The notes: a model not told the origin generated them from the letters alone. Numbered from the stretch's first letter, positions 17,140 to 27,037 are shown. The stretch is 64,000 bases of DNA from Paenibacillus albus (GCF_003952225.1 NZ_CP034437.1:2593501-2657500); one strand, 5' to 3'. A program made the numbers and translations.

Positions 17140-18207
17140 ATGACAGACAAGTTGAATGAAGAATATCTTGATACCTCCAGACGAAAAGGCGAGCATATCC
17201 GCATTTGTCTAACGGAGGATGTACAAAGCGTCGGTACGGAGCCGGGCTTCGCAAACTATAGGTTCCGCCATCTTGCGCTCCCGGAACTGGCGTTTAACGA
17301 TATTGATCTTTCTACGACATTTCTTAATCGCGCCATGGAAGTACCGCTATTGATCAGCTCGATGACCGGAGGTACTTATGAAGCGGCTGCCATCAATGTT
17401 AGGTTAGCTGAAGCAGCCGAAGTACGAGGCTGGGCAATGGGACTTGGCTCCATGCGTGCTGCAATCGAGAACGAAGCTTTAGCGGAAACGTTCCAGGTAC
17501 GGCAATATGCACCGACGATTCCGATTATTGCGAACCTTGGCGCTGTGCAGCTCAATTATGGGTACGGCGTCACCGAATGCCTCAGAGCAGTGGAGCTTGC
17601 CGAGGCGGATGCGCTCGTCCTTCATCTTAACAGCATGCAGGAAGTGTTTCAGCCCGAAGGCGACACGAATTTCCGCGGTCTGTTCAGCCGCATCGAAGAT
17701 GTGTGCCGCAGCATTGGCGTTCCCGTAGGTGTGAAGGAAGTTGGCTGGGGAATCGATGCAGAGACAGCGGAGCGCCTCATCCAAGCCGGTGTATCTTTCA
17801 TTGATGTTGCAGGCGCGGGAGGCACCTCGTGGAGCCAGGTTGAGAAGTATCGCGCCAGCACGGACCCGCTGCGCGCTGAAGCGGCCGAGGCGTTCGCCGG
17901 CTGGGGCATTCCGACAGCGACCTCCGTTCGCGAGGTCAGAGCTGCGCTGCCGCAAGCGACCATTATTGCGAGCGGCGGACTGCAGAACGGCGTCGATGCC
18001 GCCAAAGCGATTGCCCTTGGCGCCGACTTAGCCGGCTTCGGCCGATCTCTGCTTGCCGGAGCTGCCGAAGCAGCAGCGGGCGGCAGCGAGCGGGACCTGC
18101 ACCAGCAGATGGAGCGCATGGAATTCGAGCTGCGCACCACGATGTTTGGCATTGGAGCAGGCTCGGTGCGAGAACTGAAAGGCACGAACCGGCTGCTCCG
18201 GATCTAG
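17140..18207 (+). CDS. fni: isopentenyl-diphosphate delta-isomerase, type 2 (FMN)
   Basis: Interconverts isopentenyl and dimethylallyl diphosphate using reduced FMN, giving both isoprenoid precursors. The 355-residue TIM-barrel protein shows the type 2 pattern: basic N-terminus with RRKGEHI, MTGGTYEAAAINVRLAEAA (residue 75), VKEVGWGIDAETAERLIQ, FIDVAGAGGTSW (225) and the FMN phosphate site ASGGLQNGVDAAKAIALGAD (280). ATG 17140 follows AAGGAGAAC. It is monocistronic. An isoprenoid link exists to the ytpB terpene synthase at 41.5 kb, but they are not neighbours. Confidence 0.92.
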   Translation: MTDKLNEEYLDTSRRKGEHIRICLTEDVQSVGTEPGFANYRFRHLALPELAFNDIDLSTTFLNRAMEVPLLISSMTGGTYEAAAINVRLAEAAEVRGWAMGLGSMRAAIENEALAETFQVRQYAPTIPIIANLGAVQLNYGYGVTECLRAVELAEADALVLHLNSMQEVFQPEGDTNFRGLFSRIEDVCRSIGVPVGVKEVGWGIDAETAERLIQAGVSFIDVAGAGGTSWSQVEKYRASTDPLRAEAAEAFAGWGIPTATSVREVRAALPQATIIASGGLQNGVDAAKAIALGADLAGFGRSLLAGAAEAAAGGSERDLHQQMERMEFELRTTMFGIGAGSVRELKGTNRLLRI

Positions 18208-18242
18208 CTCACAATCTGCCTTATGCTTTTGAAATTTGAGCT

Positions 18243-19340
18243 CTACCGAACAATGCCTGAACCTTCAATAACGACTTTCGCCTGCACGTCGAACTTCAGC
18301 CTTGGATAAATCGACTGCCAGTCGCTCCAAGTCTTCGCGGTTCCGGCATGTGTTGCGCGAAATTTAAGTCCGAAGCCAAATGGATCAACGCCTGCTTGCT
18401 GAGCCTTCTCAAGCAGGCTTTTTGCTTCTTGTTCTACCTGCGTATTGAATGTTTGCTCCAGCTTCGTCCAGCTTTGATCATAAACACCGATCGGCGCTTC
18501 CTCGAAGATTCCTCGGATATTCAGCTTAAGCCTGAGCACCCATCCTTCGCTCGTTCTGATAATTTTGGAGCGTGATGAGATGCTATCCACAGACATGACC
18601 ATATTCTGCCCATCGAAAGTGGCGGCAACCGTCGATTTCTTATATTCATTACGTATTTGATTGTACATTTCGGTTTCCTGCGGATTCAGCACCGCGACGA
18701 GCTTCGATTTATTAAGCAGCCCAAGTCTAGTGACTACATAACCGTTCTTCTCCTTGCGCATGATCGGAAGAATCGGGTCCATCCCGAGTTCTCCTGTACG
18801 CCGCACAAAGTCAAAGAAATATTCGAAGATCGTATACGACGACTCCGAACCATCATTGCCGAACATCAGGAAGATCGCGTTGCCGGGCAATCGCTCATTC
18901 GGCGGCTCAATCTCGATGATTGTCTTCGCATCCGGTTTTCCTATGGCAACAAAAGCGACGTTCTGAATATCGCGGCGGCGTGACAGCCAGTTCAGCGGCC
19001 CTCGAAAATCCTTCTTCACCAGCTCATCGCCAAACAGCAGCAGCTTGCAATGACCGAAATCCAGCTCCTTATCGACATGCGATTTCAGCAGTCGAACCGC
19101 TTCCGCAATGGTCGTAGCCTGAATCGTTTCCACCTGAGACTTGGCAGCTCCCGGCTCCACCTTCGGTGAAGGCACGGCCATACGAAGCGATACCGTATAG
19201 CCCTTAGCGCCTTCAGGTGCCGGATCAATGCCGATTGCGACGACATAGAACCGTTTGTCGATGTCTTTAAACCCGCATCCGCCCGTAAGAACTAGCAGCA
19301 GCGACACAATAGTTATTACCAGCAAATGTTTACACTTCAT
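18243..19340 (-). CDS. spore germination lipoprotein, GerC (Ger(x)C) family
   Basis: Third subunit of a GerA-type nutrient receptor in the inner spore membrane. The 365 residues begin with a lipoprotein signal (hydrophobic core ending LTGGCGF, cysteine about 22), then the GerAC domains with FYVVAIGIDPA near 32 and LLKSHVDKELDFGHCKLLLFG near 88. Lipidation by Lgt and surface exposure are expected from the family. Its start overlaps the stop of the permease gene by 4 bp, so it is translated from the same mRNA. The terminal codons lie 35 bp from the fni stop in convergent orientation. Confidence 0.9.
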   Translation of the reverse strand: MKCKHLLVITIVSLLLVLTGGCGFKDIDKRFYVVAIGIDPAPEGAKGYTVSLRMAVPSPKVEPGAAKSQVETIQATTIAEAVRLLKSHVDKELDFGHCKLLLFGDELVKKDFRGPLNWLSRRRDIQNVAFVAIGKPDAKTIIEIEPPNERLPGNAIFLMFGNDGSESSYTIFEYFFDFVRRTGELGMDPILPIMRKEKNGYVVTRLGLLNKSKLVAVLNPQETEMYNQIRNEYKKSTVAATFDGQNMVMSVDSISSRSKIIRTSEGWVLRLKLNIRGIFEEAPIGVYDQSWTKLEQTFNTQVEQEAKSLLEKAQQAGVDPFGFGLKFRATHAGTAKTWSDWQSIYPRLKFDVQAKVVIEGSGIVR

Positions 19341-20446
19341 GCGGATCGCTTCTTTCCGCCTGCTCCGATGCTAAGGACAAAGAGAAAGAGCACCATGACG
19401 ACTTCCACGAATACGCGCAGGATGAGCCAATTTTTGGCGATCGCCAAGTTCTGCTTCTCATCTAGGAAGTACGTAGTCATGACGGTGATCAGTCCCAGCA
19501 CACCGGCGATAATCCAGTTGGACAGCGGCGTACGCTCGGGATCAATCTCCGGCTTTGCACCAGGCAAGCAGCTCTTGAAGAGCTCCATTGTGATATGCCA
19601 GACGTTCGTTGTATACACAAGCGTCAGATTTAAGTAGAGCAGCAGAAAAATAAACACGACCCGTTCGAGAAACCCATACTCCATCGTCATTGAATCAGCC
19701 GTAACACTCCATACGTACAGATAGTTAGCCGCTGTCTCGGTGCCGTGAAAGCCAATAGGGACAAAGAAGGAGCTCACCATAATAAAGCAGCCGATGAGCG
19801 GAATGAGCCAGCGGTACCGGAGGCGAAAGTTCGGCGGGTTGAGCCGGTTAAAGATGGCGTATCCTGAATAACCGGTAAAAATATATACCGCCGCAGCGTA
19901 ACTGGTCAGCTTAGGCGGGTGGTGCCAATATTGAGCAACGGTGCGCATGGCATCCCAATCCAGGGACGGACTGCGGTAAGATTTGAACAAAATCATAATG
20001 ATTAGCGGTGCGCAAATAATTAATCCCATCTCAATAATGAAGATATTGGATAAGGTAGAACGGGTCGCGCCGTAAATACATGCGATTGAAAGCAGGCTCA
20101 GCACAACGATGGAGCTGGTATCCGGGTTCAGAAACCGGTTAATAAGCACGGAGAAGCCGACGAGCACCATAGAACCGGACGTAAAGTACATACAGCCCAT
20201 AAAGAACATGAACGGCGCAGTTACCCATTTTGGGAAGAACACACCGAATATCTCCGGTAATCCTTTGCCAGGGAACACTTTCATCACATGCGTAAACAGA
20301 AACGCGATCAGAGAGCCGCCGACAGCAGCGGCGATCATGGACGATACAGCCCCTGTATAACGCTCCTGAATCAGTAAATACGGGACAAACAGCATCAAAT
20401 TGAGCATGCTCACAATCGTCACGCAATAGTAAAAATAACGGTTCAT
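19337..20446 (-). CDS. spore germination permease, GerB (GerAB) family
   Basis: Second receptor subunit, an amino-acid-permease-like protein with about ten membrane segments in 369 residues. GerAB proteins bind the germinant. The N-terminal helix region (YYCVTIVSMLNLMLFVPYLL) and KGLPEIFGVFFPKWV near residue 60 are typical of the family. It overlaps the upstream gerA-type gene and the downstream gerC-type gene by 4 bp each. The C-terminal SIGAGGKKRSA tail is basic and cytosolic. The germinant cannot be predicted. Confidence 0.9.
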   Translation of the reverse strand: MNRYFYYCVTIVSMLNLMLFVPYLLIQERYTGAVSSMIAAAVGGSLIAFLFTHVMKVFPGKGLPEIFGVFFPKWVTAPFMFFMGCMYFTSGSMVLVGFSVLINRFLNPDTSSIVVLSLLSIACIYGATRSTLSNIFIIEMGLIICAPLIIMILFKSYRSPSLDWDAMRTVAQYWHHPPKLTSYAAAVYIFTGYSGYAIFNRLNPPNFRLRYRWLIPLIGCFIMVSSFFVPIGFHGTETAANYLYVWSVTADSMTMEYGFLERVVFIFLLLYLNLTLVYTTNVWHITMELFKSCLPGAKPEIDPERTPLSNWIIAGVLGLITVMTTYFLDEKQNLAIAKNWLILRVFVEVVMVLFLFVLSIGAGGKKRSA

Positions 20447-21771
20447 CCTTGATCCACCTGCCCGATATCACCTGATTGCGAAGGCGTTTTGCTAAAGATG
20501 CGAAAATACGGCTTGCCAAAGCTGCGCATGTCGGCTAGATATACAAAATAAATAAACAAGCCAATCGTCACCCCCGATATGCCGAAGAATATGGCCATGA
20601 AGATGAGCGGATATTTCATGAACCGTATGGCCGTGGACATGTTGTTGATCGGAATGACGAAGTTCGAGATCGCGACAACAGAAGTAACAATAATCATAAT
20701 GCTGCTGACGAGGCCGGCTTGCTGAGCGGCTTGTCCGAGAATGAGACCGCCGACGGTTGTTGCGGTAGAACCGATATATTTGGGCAGCCGCACGCTTGCT
20801 TCGACGAGTGATTCGATCATAAGCAGCATAATGAATACTTCAATGAAGGACGGATATGGCACAGCTGAACGGCTTCCCGCAATGGAGAAGGTCAGTTGAA
20901 CACGAAACAGCTCCGGGTTATAGGAAACGATGGCAACATACAAGGCAGGGAGCGAGATGGTCAGCAAGACAGCAATGTAACGGAGGACGAGAAGCGTCCG
21001 TGTCATCCAGAACGAATCATACTGATCATCAACTGCGCTTAAGAAATCATAGAACGTAACCGGCAGCACGATGGCGAACATGGAACCCTGAAGGAGCAGT
21101 ACGACTTTTCCATCCTGAATCGCATTGCAGACACGGTCCGGCCGTTCCGTGATAATCATTGTCGGAAACAGCTTATACCGATCACCAAGCGCTCGGCTAA
21201 GCTGACCGGAAGCTGTCACCATAGGAACCACGATGCGATCAAGCCTTTTTCTGACCATATTCAGTACATTTGAATCAACACTTCGTTTGTCGTACAGCAG
21301 AAGCACGCGAGTCCGCGAGGTGGTGCCGACCGTCCGTTCTTCCGTTGCAAGCTCAGGGCTTGGGTACCGGCTGCGGATAATATTGATTGAATCGATGACA
21401 TCCTCGCTGAGGGCGATCTGCGGCCCGGTAATGACCGTTTCCACCATCGTTTGCGGATTCTCGTTACGGATGATCCGCGCGGCATCCAGCTTATAGATCT
21501 TGTCTTTCACCTGGATGAGGACGAAGCCAAGCAGCAGTGTATCCGTCCATTTGGCCGGGTCGTCCAGCGGCTCGTAGACGGGATTGATCTTTATAATTTC
21601 GTCAAAAGGCTGCTGCTGCTTCGTGAAAGGGACGAGTATAAAGTCACTCACTTTACTTCCGTCGCAGAGCGTCTCGATATAGGCGATCTCAATCGTCATT
21701 TCATCATTTTTCAGCTGGTGCATCGTTAAATCTCGGGACTCGGCAAACAGGGACTCGATCCGCTTCAGCAT
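20443..21771 (-). CDS. spore germination protein, GerA (GerAA) family
   Basis: First receptor subunit. The 442 residues have a soluble N-terminal domain (1-230), then four or five membrane helices and a short C-terminal tail. The conserved block SFIEVFIMLLMIESLVEASV followed by RLPKYIGSTATTVGGLILGQ is clear near residues 300-345. The length is somewhat below that of Bacillus GerAA (482), mainly at the N-terminus. ATG 21771 follows AAAGGAGG by 11 nt. It opens a gerA-gerB-gerC operon; in known cases such operons are transcribed in the forespore by sigma-G. I did not identify a clear sigma-G promoter. Confidence 0.92.
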   Translation of the reverse strand: MLKRIESLFAESRDLTMHQLKNDEMTIEIAYIETLCDGSKVSDFILVPFTKQQQPFDEIIKINPVYEPLDDPAKWTDTLLLGFVLIQVKDKIYKLDAARIIRNENPQTMVETVITGPQIALSEDVIDSINIIRSRYPSPELATEERTVGTTSRTRVLLLYDKRSVDSNVLNMVRKRLDRIVVPMVTASGQLSRALGDRYKLFPTMIITERPDRVCNAIQDGKVVLLLQGSMFAIVLPVTFYDFLSAVDDQYDSFWMTRTLLVLRYIAVLLTISLPALYVAIVSYNPELFRVQLTFSIAGSRSAVPYPSFIEVFIMLLMIESLVEASVRLPKYIGSTATTVGGLILGQAAQQAGLVSSIMIIVTSVVAISNFVIPINNMSTAIRFMKYPLIFMAIFFGISGVTIGLFIYFVYLADMRSFGKPYFRIFSKTPSQSGDIGQVDQG

Positions 21772-21911
21772 GTTGCTTCAATCCTCCTTTCCTTGGCATG
21801 GAATAGTATGGATATTTAGGAAGAGAATTATGCCGTTTCTTATGTCTTTTGCCAGAATAGCAAACCGTGAAGTACAATAGAGGGCAGTGAAAAGAGAGAG
21901 GGGAATCGCTT

Positions 21912-22667
21912 ATGTCGACATGGTTTGAGCAGAGCTTTGGCTCTGATTACATGATTGTGTACAGGCATCGAAATTGGGAGCAGGCGAATCGCGAGGTGCA
22001 GCGGATGGCGGCCTGGCTAGAGCTTCCTTCAGGCGCGGCGATTCTCGATGTTGGCTGCGGCATGGGCAGGCATGCGCTTGCGCTTGCACAGCTGGGGTAC
22101 GAAGTAACGGGCATGGATCTGTCGAAAGCGCTGCTGAAGAAGGCGCGCGAGCACAATGATGAAGGCTTGATCAAAGAGCTCATCCAGGGCGATATGAGGG
22201 AGCTGCCGTTCGCGGACCATTCCTTTGATGCGACAGTCAATTTGTTTACATCATTCGGCTATTTCGTGGAAGAGGACGATAACAAGCGGGTGCTTGCTGA
22301 AATTCGCCGCGTGCTGAAGCCTGATGGGCAGTTTTTGATTGATTTTTTGAACGCAGCCTATGTGATTGATCATCTTGTTCCGCGCTCTGAACGTTTGGAC
22401 GAGGAAACGGGCTTACATATTGAAGAACTGCGGTCCATCACGGAGGACGGGTGGGTCGTTAAACAAATCGCAATCCGTGCTGCAGGAGATGAAGCGAGTA
22501 TTAGGTGCTACGAAGAGCGTGTCCGCTTGTTCTCACTGACTTGGTTCGAGCAGGCGCTGTCCGAAGCAGGTCTGCTGCTGACACATGTATATGGCGACTA
22601 CGAGGGACACGCTTATGATGAGCAGCGCTCGCCTCGATTGATTTTGAAAGGGAGGGCTAACCATTGA
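21912..22667 (+). CDS. class I SAM-dependent methyltransferase
   Basis: A 251-residue methyltransferase with motif I AAILDVGCGMGRHALALAQ (residue 39), an acidic residue ending strand 2 (VTGMDLS), motif II around GDMRELPFADHSFDATVNLF (95-115) and motif III near RRVLKPDGQFLIDFLN (140). The order suits small-molecule methyltransferases. The substrate is not evident. Its TGA stop overlaps the TTG start of the metallo-hydrolase (TTGA), so the two are translationally coupled and may act in one pathway. Confidence 0.85.
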   Translation: MSTWFEQSFGSDYMIVYRHRNWEQANREVQRMAAWLELPSGAAILDVGCGMGRHALALAQLGYEVTGMDLSKALLKKAREHNDEGLIKELIQGDMRELPFADHSFDATVNLFTSFGYFVEEDDNKRVLAEIRRVLKPDGQFLIDFLNAAYVIDHLVPRSERLDEETGLHIEELRSITEDGWVVKQIAIRAAGDEASIRCYEERVRLFSLTWFEQALSEAGLLLTHVYGDYEGHAYDEQRSPRLILKGRANH

Positions 22668-23686
22668 GTGAAACGAACAAGCCTCTAGTCAGCAAAAGAT
22701 GGTCATGCGGCGTTATTCAAGTGAAGGTGCCGCTGCCCTTCTCCTTGAAGTATGTAAACAGCTACTTGCTGCAGGACGAGCGCGGCTTCGTGGTAGTGGA
22801 TCCAGGCTTGCATACACCGGAAGCGTTGCAAGCATGGCAGGAGACGCTGGACGAGCATGGAATCTCGATCCGCGAGATTCATACCATTGTGCTGACACAT
22901 CAGCATCCCGATCATTACGGGCTCGCCGGGTGGTTCCAGGAGCAGACAGGCGGCGCGCCGGTGTACATCTCCGAAGCTTCCTATGCCTATACGCAGCGGT
23001 TGTGGGGAAGCGATGCGGGAGCTGCGTTTGCTGCAGATCTGACGCAGCTGTACGAAGTGCACGGCATGCCTCAGCAGGTGCTTGAAGAGATTGCGCCGCA
23101 TCTTAACAGCTTCATTGCGAAGGTGTCGCCGCAGCCGAAGGTGACCTTCATAGAAGCGGGGCAAACGATTGAAATGGGCGGCTTTACTTGGCAGACCATC
23201 GACGTCCCTGGCCACGCGAAGGGGCAGCTCTGCTTCTACGCTGCGAGTGAGAAGCTGATGCTGTGCGGAGATCAGGTGCTGCCCGATATTACTCCGAACA
23301 TCAGTGTCGTTCCGGGTGACGGCGAGGATCAGCTGCAGCAGTTTCTGGATAGCTTAGAACAGATTCGCAGCCTTGAGGTGGAGCTAGCTTTTCCCGGTCA
23401 TCGGGACCCGTTCACGAACTATAAGGAGCGGATTGAACAGCTCATCGCGCATCACGAGCGCAGGCTGACGCATATGTATAGTTTGATTCAATCAGGCGCG
23501 AATACGGGTTATACGTTATGTATGCAGCTGTTTGGCGAGCGAATTGCCGGAAATACGCATAATTTGCGGTTTGCCATGTCTGAGACGCTTGCCCATATGT
23601 TCCATCTGGAGAAGCACGGACGCATCGAACGAAGCAGCCAGGACGGCAAGGTTTATTTTACGATCAAGGCGGAACAGCAGCCGTAA
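22664..23686 (+). CDS. MBL-fold metallo-hydrolase
   Basis: A 340-residue metallo-beta-lactamase-fold hydrolase. The metal motif HxHxDH is seen as LTHQHPDHYGLAGW near residue 80, further ligands in DVPGHAKGQLCFY (185) and CGDQVLPDITPNIS (205), and the C-terminal histidine in AFPGHRDPF (245). The last 80 residues form a helical domain as in the glyoxalase-II/RNase-like group often annotated YqgX/YobT-like. TTG 22664 overlaps the preceding methyltransferase stop and follows AAAGGGAGGG by 8 nt. The substrate is unknown. Confidence 0.85.
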   Translation: MSETNKPLVSKRWSCGVIQVKVPLPFSLKYVNSYLLQDERGFVVVDPGLHTPEALQAWQETLDEHGISIREIHTIVLTHQHPDHYGLAGWFQEQTGGAPVYISEASYAYTQRLWGSDAGAAFAADLTQLYEVHGMPQQVLEEIAPHLNSFIAKVSPQPKVTFIEAGQTIEMGGFTWQTIDVPGHAKGQLCFYAASEKLMLCGDQVLPDITPNISVVPGDGEDQLQQFLDSLEQIRSLEVELAFPGHRDPFTNYKERIEQLIAHHERRLTHMYSLIQSGANTGYTLCMQLFGERIAGNTHNLRFAMSETLAHMFHLEKHGRIERSSQDGKVYFTIKAEQQP

Positions 23687-23762
23687 AAATTTTCCTTTAC
23701 TCGCTCGCAAATGCGGTATAATAAATGCGTCAATGTTTGAGAGAAAAGGAGCTTAGCCGACT

Positions 23763-25109
23763 ATGCACGCATCAAGGTCTGAAACACATCAGCACCAGAA
23801 GAAGCAGCGCTCACGCCGGTTGAAAAGGCTGCTCGCCATTAATATCTCCATGCTATGCATCATAGGCGTGCTTGCAGTCGTCTATTTCGTGCAGCGACAG
23901 GACGAGGCAGGGAAGCCAGAGATTGCTTCGGATAATAGCGATTCATCGAATACGCCTGCAAACAGCGGAACGAATTCGAATTCGGATGCCGATCCCAATG
24001 AGGCTGCGAGCGGTTCGGGAACAGATGCTGATACAGGCTCAGATCAAGCCAATCAAGGGGATCAGCAGCCTGCCGCGGATCAAGAGCAGACTGGTTCAAA
24101 TGGGACGGATAGCTCGAATTCAGGTACAGATTCAGCTGTAACAGCCCCAGCTTCAACGTCTGGCGATTCCATCACGCTTTCTTTTGCCGGAGATGTGCTG
24201 CTAGCGGCATCGGTTGAGACTTTAATGCTGAAGAACGGATACGAATACCCGTATACATACGTTGGGCCGTTTCTAAAGAAGCCGGATTTAATGGCGGCGA
24301 ATCTGGAGACGCCGGTAACGACAAGAGGGATTCCTGCTCAGAAGAAACAATATGTATATAAATCCTCGCCTGATGCGCTGCCAGCCTTGAAGGCATCGGG
24401 CATCGACGTCGTCAATCTGGCGAATAACCATACGATGGACCAAGGTGAAGAGGGGCTGCTCGATACAATCGGTCACCTCGATTCCGCAGGCATTCCGAAT
24501 ATGGGAGCCGGACGTGACGATGCAGAGGCGTTCAAGCCTGTGCTGCTTGAGGCAAAAGGCATCAGCGTTGCCTACATCGGTCTGTCGCGTGTTATTCCGG
24601 AAGGCTCGTGGAAAGCGGCCAAGGATCATCCTGGTTTAGCGGAGACGTATGATTCGACGCGAGCTGTGAAAGCCATTCAGGATGCGAAGAAACAAGCGGA
24701 TCTTGTTGTGGTCATGGTGCATTGGGGCATTGAACGCGAAGATAACCCGAACGATGACCAGAAGCGCTTGGCACATGAATATATTGATGCAGGAGCCGAT
24801 TTGGTCATTGGCAGTCATCCTCATACTTTACAAGGCTTCGAGTCGTATAAAGGCAAGTGGATTGCGTACAGCTTGGGTAATTTTATATTCCCGGGCATGA
24901 CGCCGGACAAGACGAAAGACACCGGTGTTGTTGATGCTCGGTGCAGTGCAGATGGCAAGTGCTCGCTGCTCATGCATCCGATGCGCTCGAACCAGTCCCA
25001 GCCAGTGCCGCTTGAAGGTGAAGAGGCAGCTGCGCTGTTTAAGCGCATCTCAGCGATTTCGATTCACGCGTCGCTTGACGCAGCAGGTAACGTGAAGCCG
25101 AAGGAGTGA
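23763..25109 (+). CDS. CapA-family protein (poly-gamma-glutamate synthesis CapA/PgsA-like), membrane-anchored
   Basis: A 448-residue extracytoplasmic protein. A basic N-terminus and one helix (residues 24-42) anchor it. Residues 48-135 are a low-complexity linker of Ser, Asp, Asn, Gly, Thr and Gln that should span the wall. The CapA metallophosphatase-like domain follows: LSFAGDVLLAASVE (140), ANLETPVTTRG, VVNLANNHTMDQGEEGLL (218), VVMVHWGIE (300) and GADLVIGSHPHTLQGFE (335). In poly-gamma-glutamate systems CapA/PgsA helps polymer export, but no capB/capC is nearby, so this is a stand-alone paralogue. ATG 23763; the stop overlaps the next gene's ribosome site. Confidence 0.85.
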   Translation: MHASRSETHQHQKKQRSRRLKRLLAINISMLCIIGVLAVVYFVQRQDEAGKPEIASDNSDSSNTPANSGTNSNSDADPNEAASGSGTDADTGSDQANQGDQQPAADQEQTGSNGTDSSNSGTDSAVTAPASTSGDSITLSFAGDVLLAASVETLMLKNGYEYPYTYVGPFLKKPDLMAANLETPVTTRGIPAQKKQYVYKSSPDALPALKASGIDVVNLANNHTMDQGEEGLLDTIGHLDSAGIPNMGAGRDDAEAFKPVLLEAKGISVAYIGLSRVIPEGSWKAAKDHPGLAETYDSTRAVKAIQDAKKQADLVVVMVHWGIEREDNPNDDQKRLAHEYIDAGADLVIGSHPHTLQGFESYKGKWIAYSLGNFIFPGMTPDKTKDTGVVDARCSADGKCSLLMHPMRSNQSQPVPLEGEEAAALFKRISAISIHASLDAAGNVKPKE

Positions 25110-25117
25110 ATGATCGA

Positions 25118-25843
25118 ATGCTCAATCCTTGTGTTGCTCATCGGGGGGCATCCGGGCTTGCGCCGGAGAATACGATGGCTGCTTTTCGGGAGGCGATGCG
25201 CTTTCCTTTCGTGCAATGGATCGAGCTTGATGTTCAGCTGTCCAAAGACGGCATACCCGTCGTAATCCACGATGATACGCTCAGGAGGACGACAAGAACA
25301 TCGGGTAAGGTGAACGATTATACGGCAGAGCAGCTCGGGAAGATGGATGCCGGCGGCTGGTTTGATAAAGCTTATGCCGGGGAATGCATTCCGACTCTGG
25401 AGCAGGTCATGCTGGAGACAATCGGCCGCTGCCGTCTCAATATTGAGCTGAAGACGTACGGCGGACGCTATCCGGGCATCGAGAAGAAGGTCGTCGATCT
25501 ACTGAACAAGCACAGTCTTCAGCATGACTCTGTTATTACTTCATTCGATCGCGATTCGCTGCGGATTGTACGCTCGTTAACAGCAGATGTGCGCACGGGG
25601 CTGATTTTGGATGCATCGCCATGGACGCTTGTGCAGGAATTGAAGCAGCTAGGGACGACGTTCCTGTCAATCGGATACACGCATGTATCGAATCAGCTGC
25701 TCGAACAGATGCGAGGAGTGGGAGTTGCGGTGATGGCATGGACCGTCAATGATGCGCCAATGATGAAGCGGCTTGGGAGCATGGATCCGAATCTCATGAT
25801 ATGCACGAATTATCCGGATCGCTTCCAGCAGGCTGCGACTTGA
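25118..25843 (+). CDS. glycerophosphodiester phosphodiesterase
   Basis: Hydrolyses glycerophosphodiesters to glycerol-3-phosphate and an alcohol. The 241-residue GDPD barrel starts with CVAHRGASGLAPENTMAAF, followed by IELDVQLSKDGIPVVIHDDT with the metal-binding Glu/Asp and catalytic His, and LNIELK near residue 110. No signal peptide is seen, so it acts in the cytosol. ATG 25118 is preferred, 11 nt after AAGGAG; a GTG at 25106 overlaps that site. It is coupled to the CapA gene, and a bidirectional terminator follows. Confidence 0.9.
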   Translation: MLNPCVAHRGASGLAPENTMAAFREAMRFPFVQWIELDVQLSKDGIPVVIHDDTLRRTTRTSGKVNDYTAEQLGKMDAGGWFDKAYAGECIPTLEQVMLETIGRCRLNIELKTYGGRYPGIEKKVVDLLNKHSLQHDSVITSFDRDSLRIVRSLTADVRTGLILDASPWTLVQELKQLGTTFLSIGYTHVSNQLLEQMRGVGVAVMAWTVNDAPMMKRLGSMDPNLMICTNYPDRFQQAAT

Positions 25844-25859
25844 AGGGTACTGAATAAAG

Positions 25860-25896
25860 AGAGACCGGCAATCACATGAAGTGATAGCCGGTCTCT
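25860..25896. terminator. bidirectional terminator
   Basis: AGAGACCGGC (25860-25869) pairs with GCCGGTCTCT (25887-25896), between two convergent genes. ATCAC/GTGAT extends the stem inward. Confidence 0.75.
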
Positions 25897-25900
25897 TCGC

Positions 25901-27037
25901 TTATAAATCGCTGTAGCGCTCGCGGATTTCTAGAATGGCAGGCAGCTGGTCGTTTAGCACATCGACGAGGCGGGCATCGAAGTGACGATCGCGCTCCTCA
26001 TTGAACATGGAGAGAATACGGTCAAGCTCCCACGCTTTCTTGTAGACGCGCTCACTGCCGAGCGCATCGAATACGTCTGCAATTGCTGTGATGCGGCCGT
26101 ACAGATGAATTTCTTCGCCCTTCAGCCCTTGCGGGTAGCCGGTTCCATTCCATTTCTCATGATGCTGGTGTGCGACAATCGCTGCCGTCTTCAGCAGCTC
26201 TCGAGCGGAAGACTTGAGCAAATTATAACCGATCTCCGCATGATTCTTCATGAGCTCAAATTCTTCTTCAGTCAGCTTGCCCGGCTTATTCAGCACAGAG
26301 TCTGGAATGGCAACCTTGCCAATATCATGCATAGGCGAGACGAGCTTGAGCAGTTCAGCTTCCTCTGGCGGCAAACCGAAACCGACCGCGAGGATATACG
26401 AATATTCCGCCACACGTTTGACATGGTTCCCGGTTTCCTTGGAACGGCTTTCGCCGATTTCGCCCATAGTGGTAATAATTTCGCGCTGTGTCGCGACGAT
26501 CTCTTCATGCAGCATGACGGATTCGAGCGACTTGCCTGCATAAGAAGCGGCCAGCTTCAACTGCTCCAGATCGCGCTCCGTGAATACCGCTTGCGGCGTT
26601 AATTTATTAATGGCCTGGTAGGCGCCGATGATGCTGCCATCATTGCCGACGAACGGCACGGTTATGATTGATTTGGTCCTGTAGCCGGTTCTGATATCAT
26701 TCGCATTGTTGAAGCGAGGGTCTGCATAAGCATCCTCAATTAGCAGGTTCTCGCCCGTCATGACGGAATGGCCGACGAAGCCTGATCCGAGCGGCTGGCG
26801 AATCTCGTTGACACCATGTGCAATGGTGGTGAACAGCTCCCCGCTGCTGCGGTCTATGAGCCACACGGTGCACCTGTCAGCCAATATCATTTCACGGCCC
26901 ATATTAGCCATCAGAAGGAGCACGCTCTTCAAGCTTCGCTGACTTCCGATTCTAGCGGTATAATCAAAGATAATACGAAGGAGCTCTTCCGGCGTTCTCT
27001 CGTTTGCCGCAGGTGTTGAATCTGGTACAGGGTTCAT
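25901..27037 (-). CDS. GAF and HD-GYP domain signalling protein
   Basis: A 378-residue likely cyclic-di-GMP phosphodiesterase. A GAF domain spans about residues 30-185 (TVWLIDRSSGELFTTIAHGV, LLIEDAYADPRFN). The HD-GYP domain follows at 200-360, with HDIGKVAIPD, VAHQHHEKWNGTGYPQGL and ITAIADVFDALGSERVY, which keep the metal histidines and the GYP motif. No membrane segment remains once the start is set at ATG 27037, 10 nt after AAGGAG; the longer frame to 27121 lacks a good site. The GAF domain would sense a small ligand or redox cue. It is monocistronic. Confidence 0.87.
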   Translation of the reverse strand: MNPVPDSTPAANERTPEELLRIIFDYTARIGSQRSLKSVLLLMANMGREMILADRCTVWLIDRSSGELFTTIAHGVNEIRQPLGSGFVGHSVMTGENLLIEDAYADPRFNNANDIRTGYRTKSIITVPFVGNDGSIIGAYQAINKLTPQAVFTERDLEQLKLAASYAGKSLESVMLHEEIVATQREIITTMGEIGESRSKETGNHVKRVAEYSYILAVGFGLPPEEAELLKLVSPMHDIGKVAIPDSVLNKPGKLTEEEFELMKNHAEIGYNLLKSSARELLKTAAIVAHQHHEKWNGTGYPQGLKGEEIHLYGRITAIADVFDALGSERVYKKAWELDRILSMFNEERDRHFDARLVDVLNDQLPAILEIRERYSDL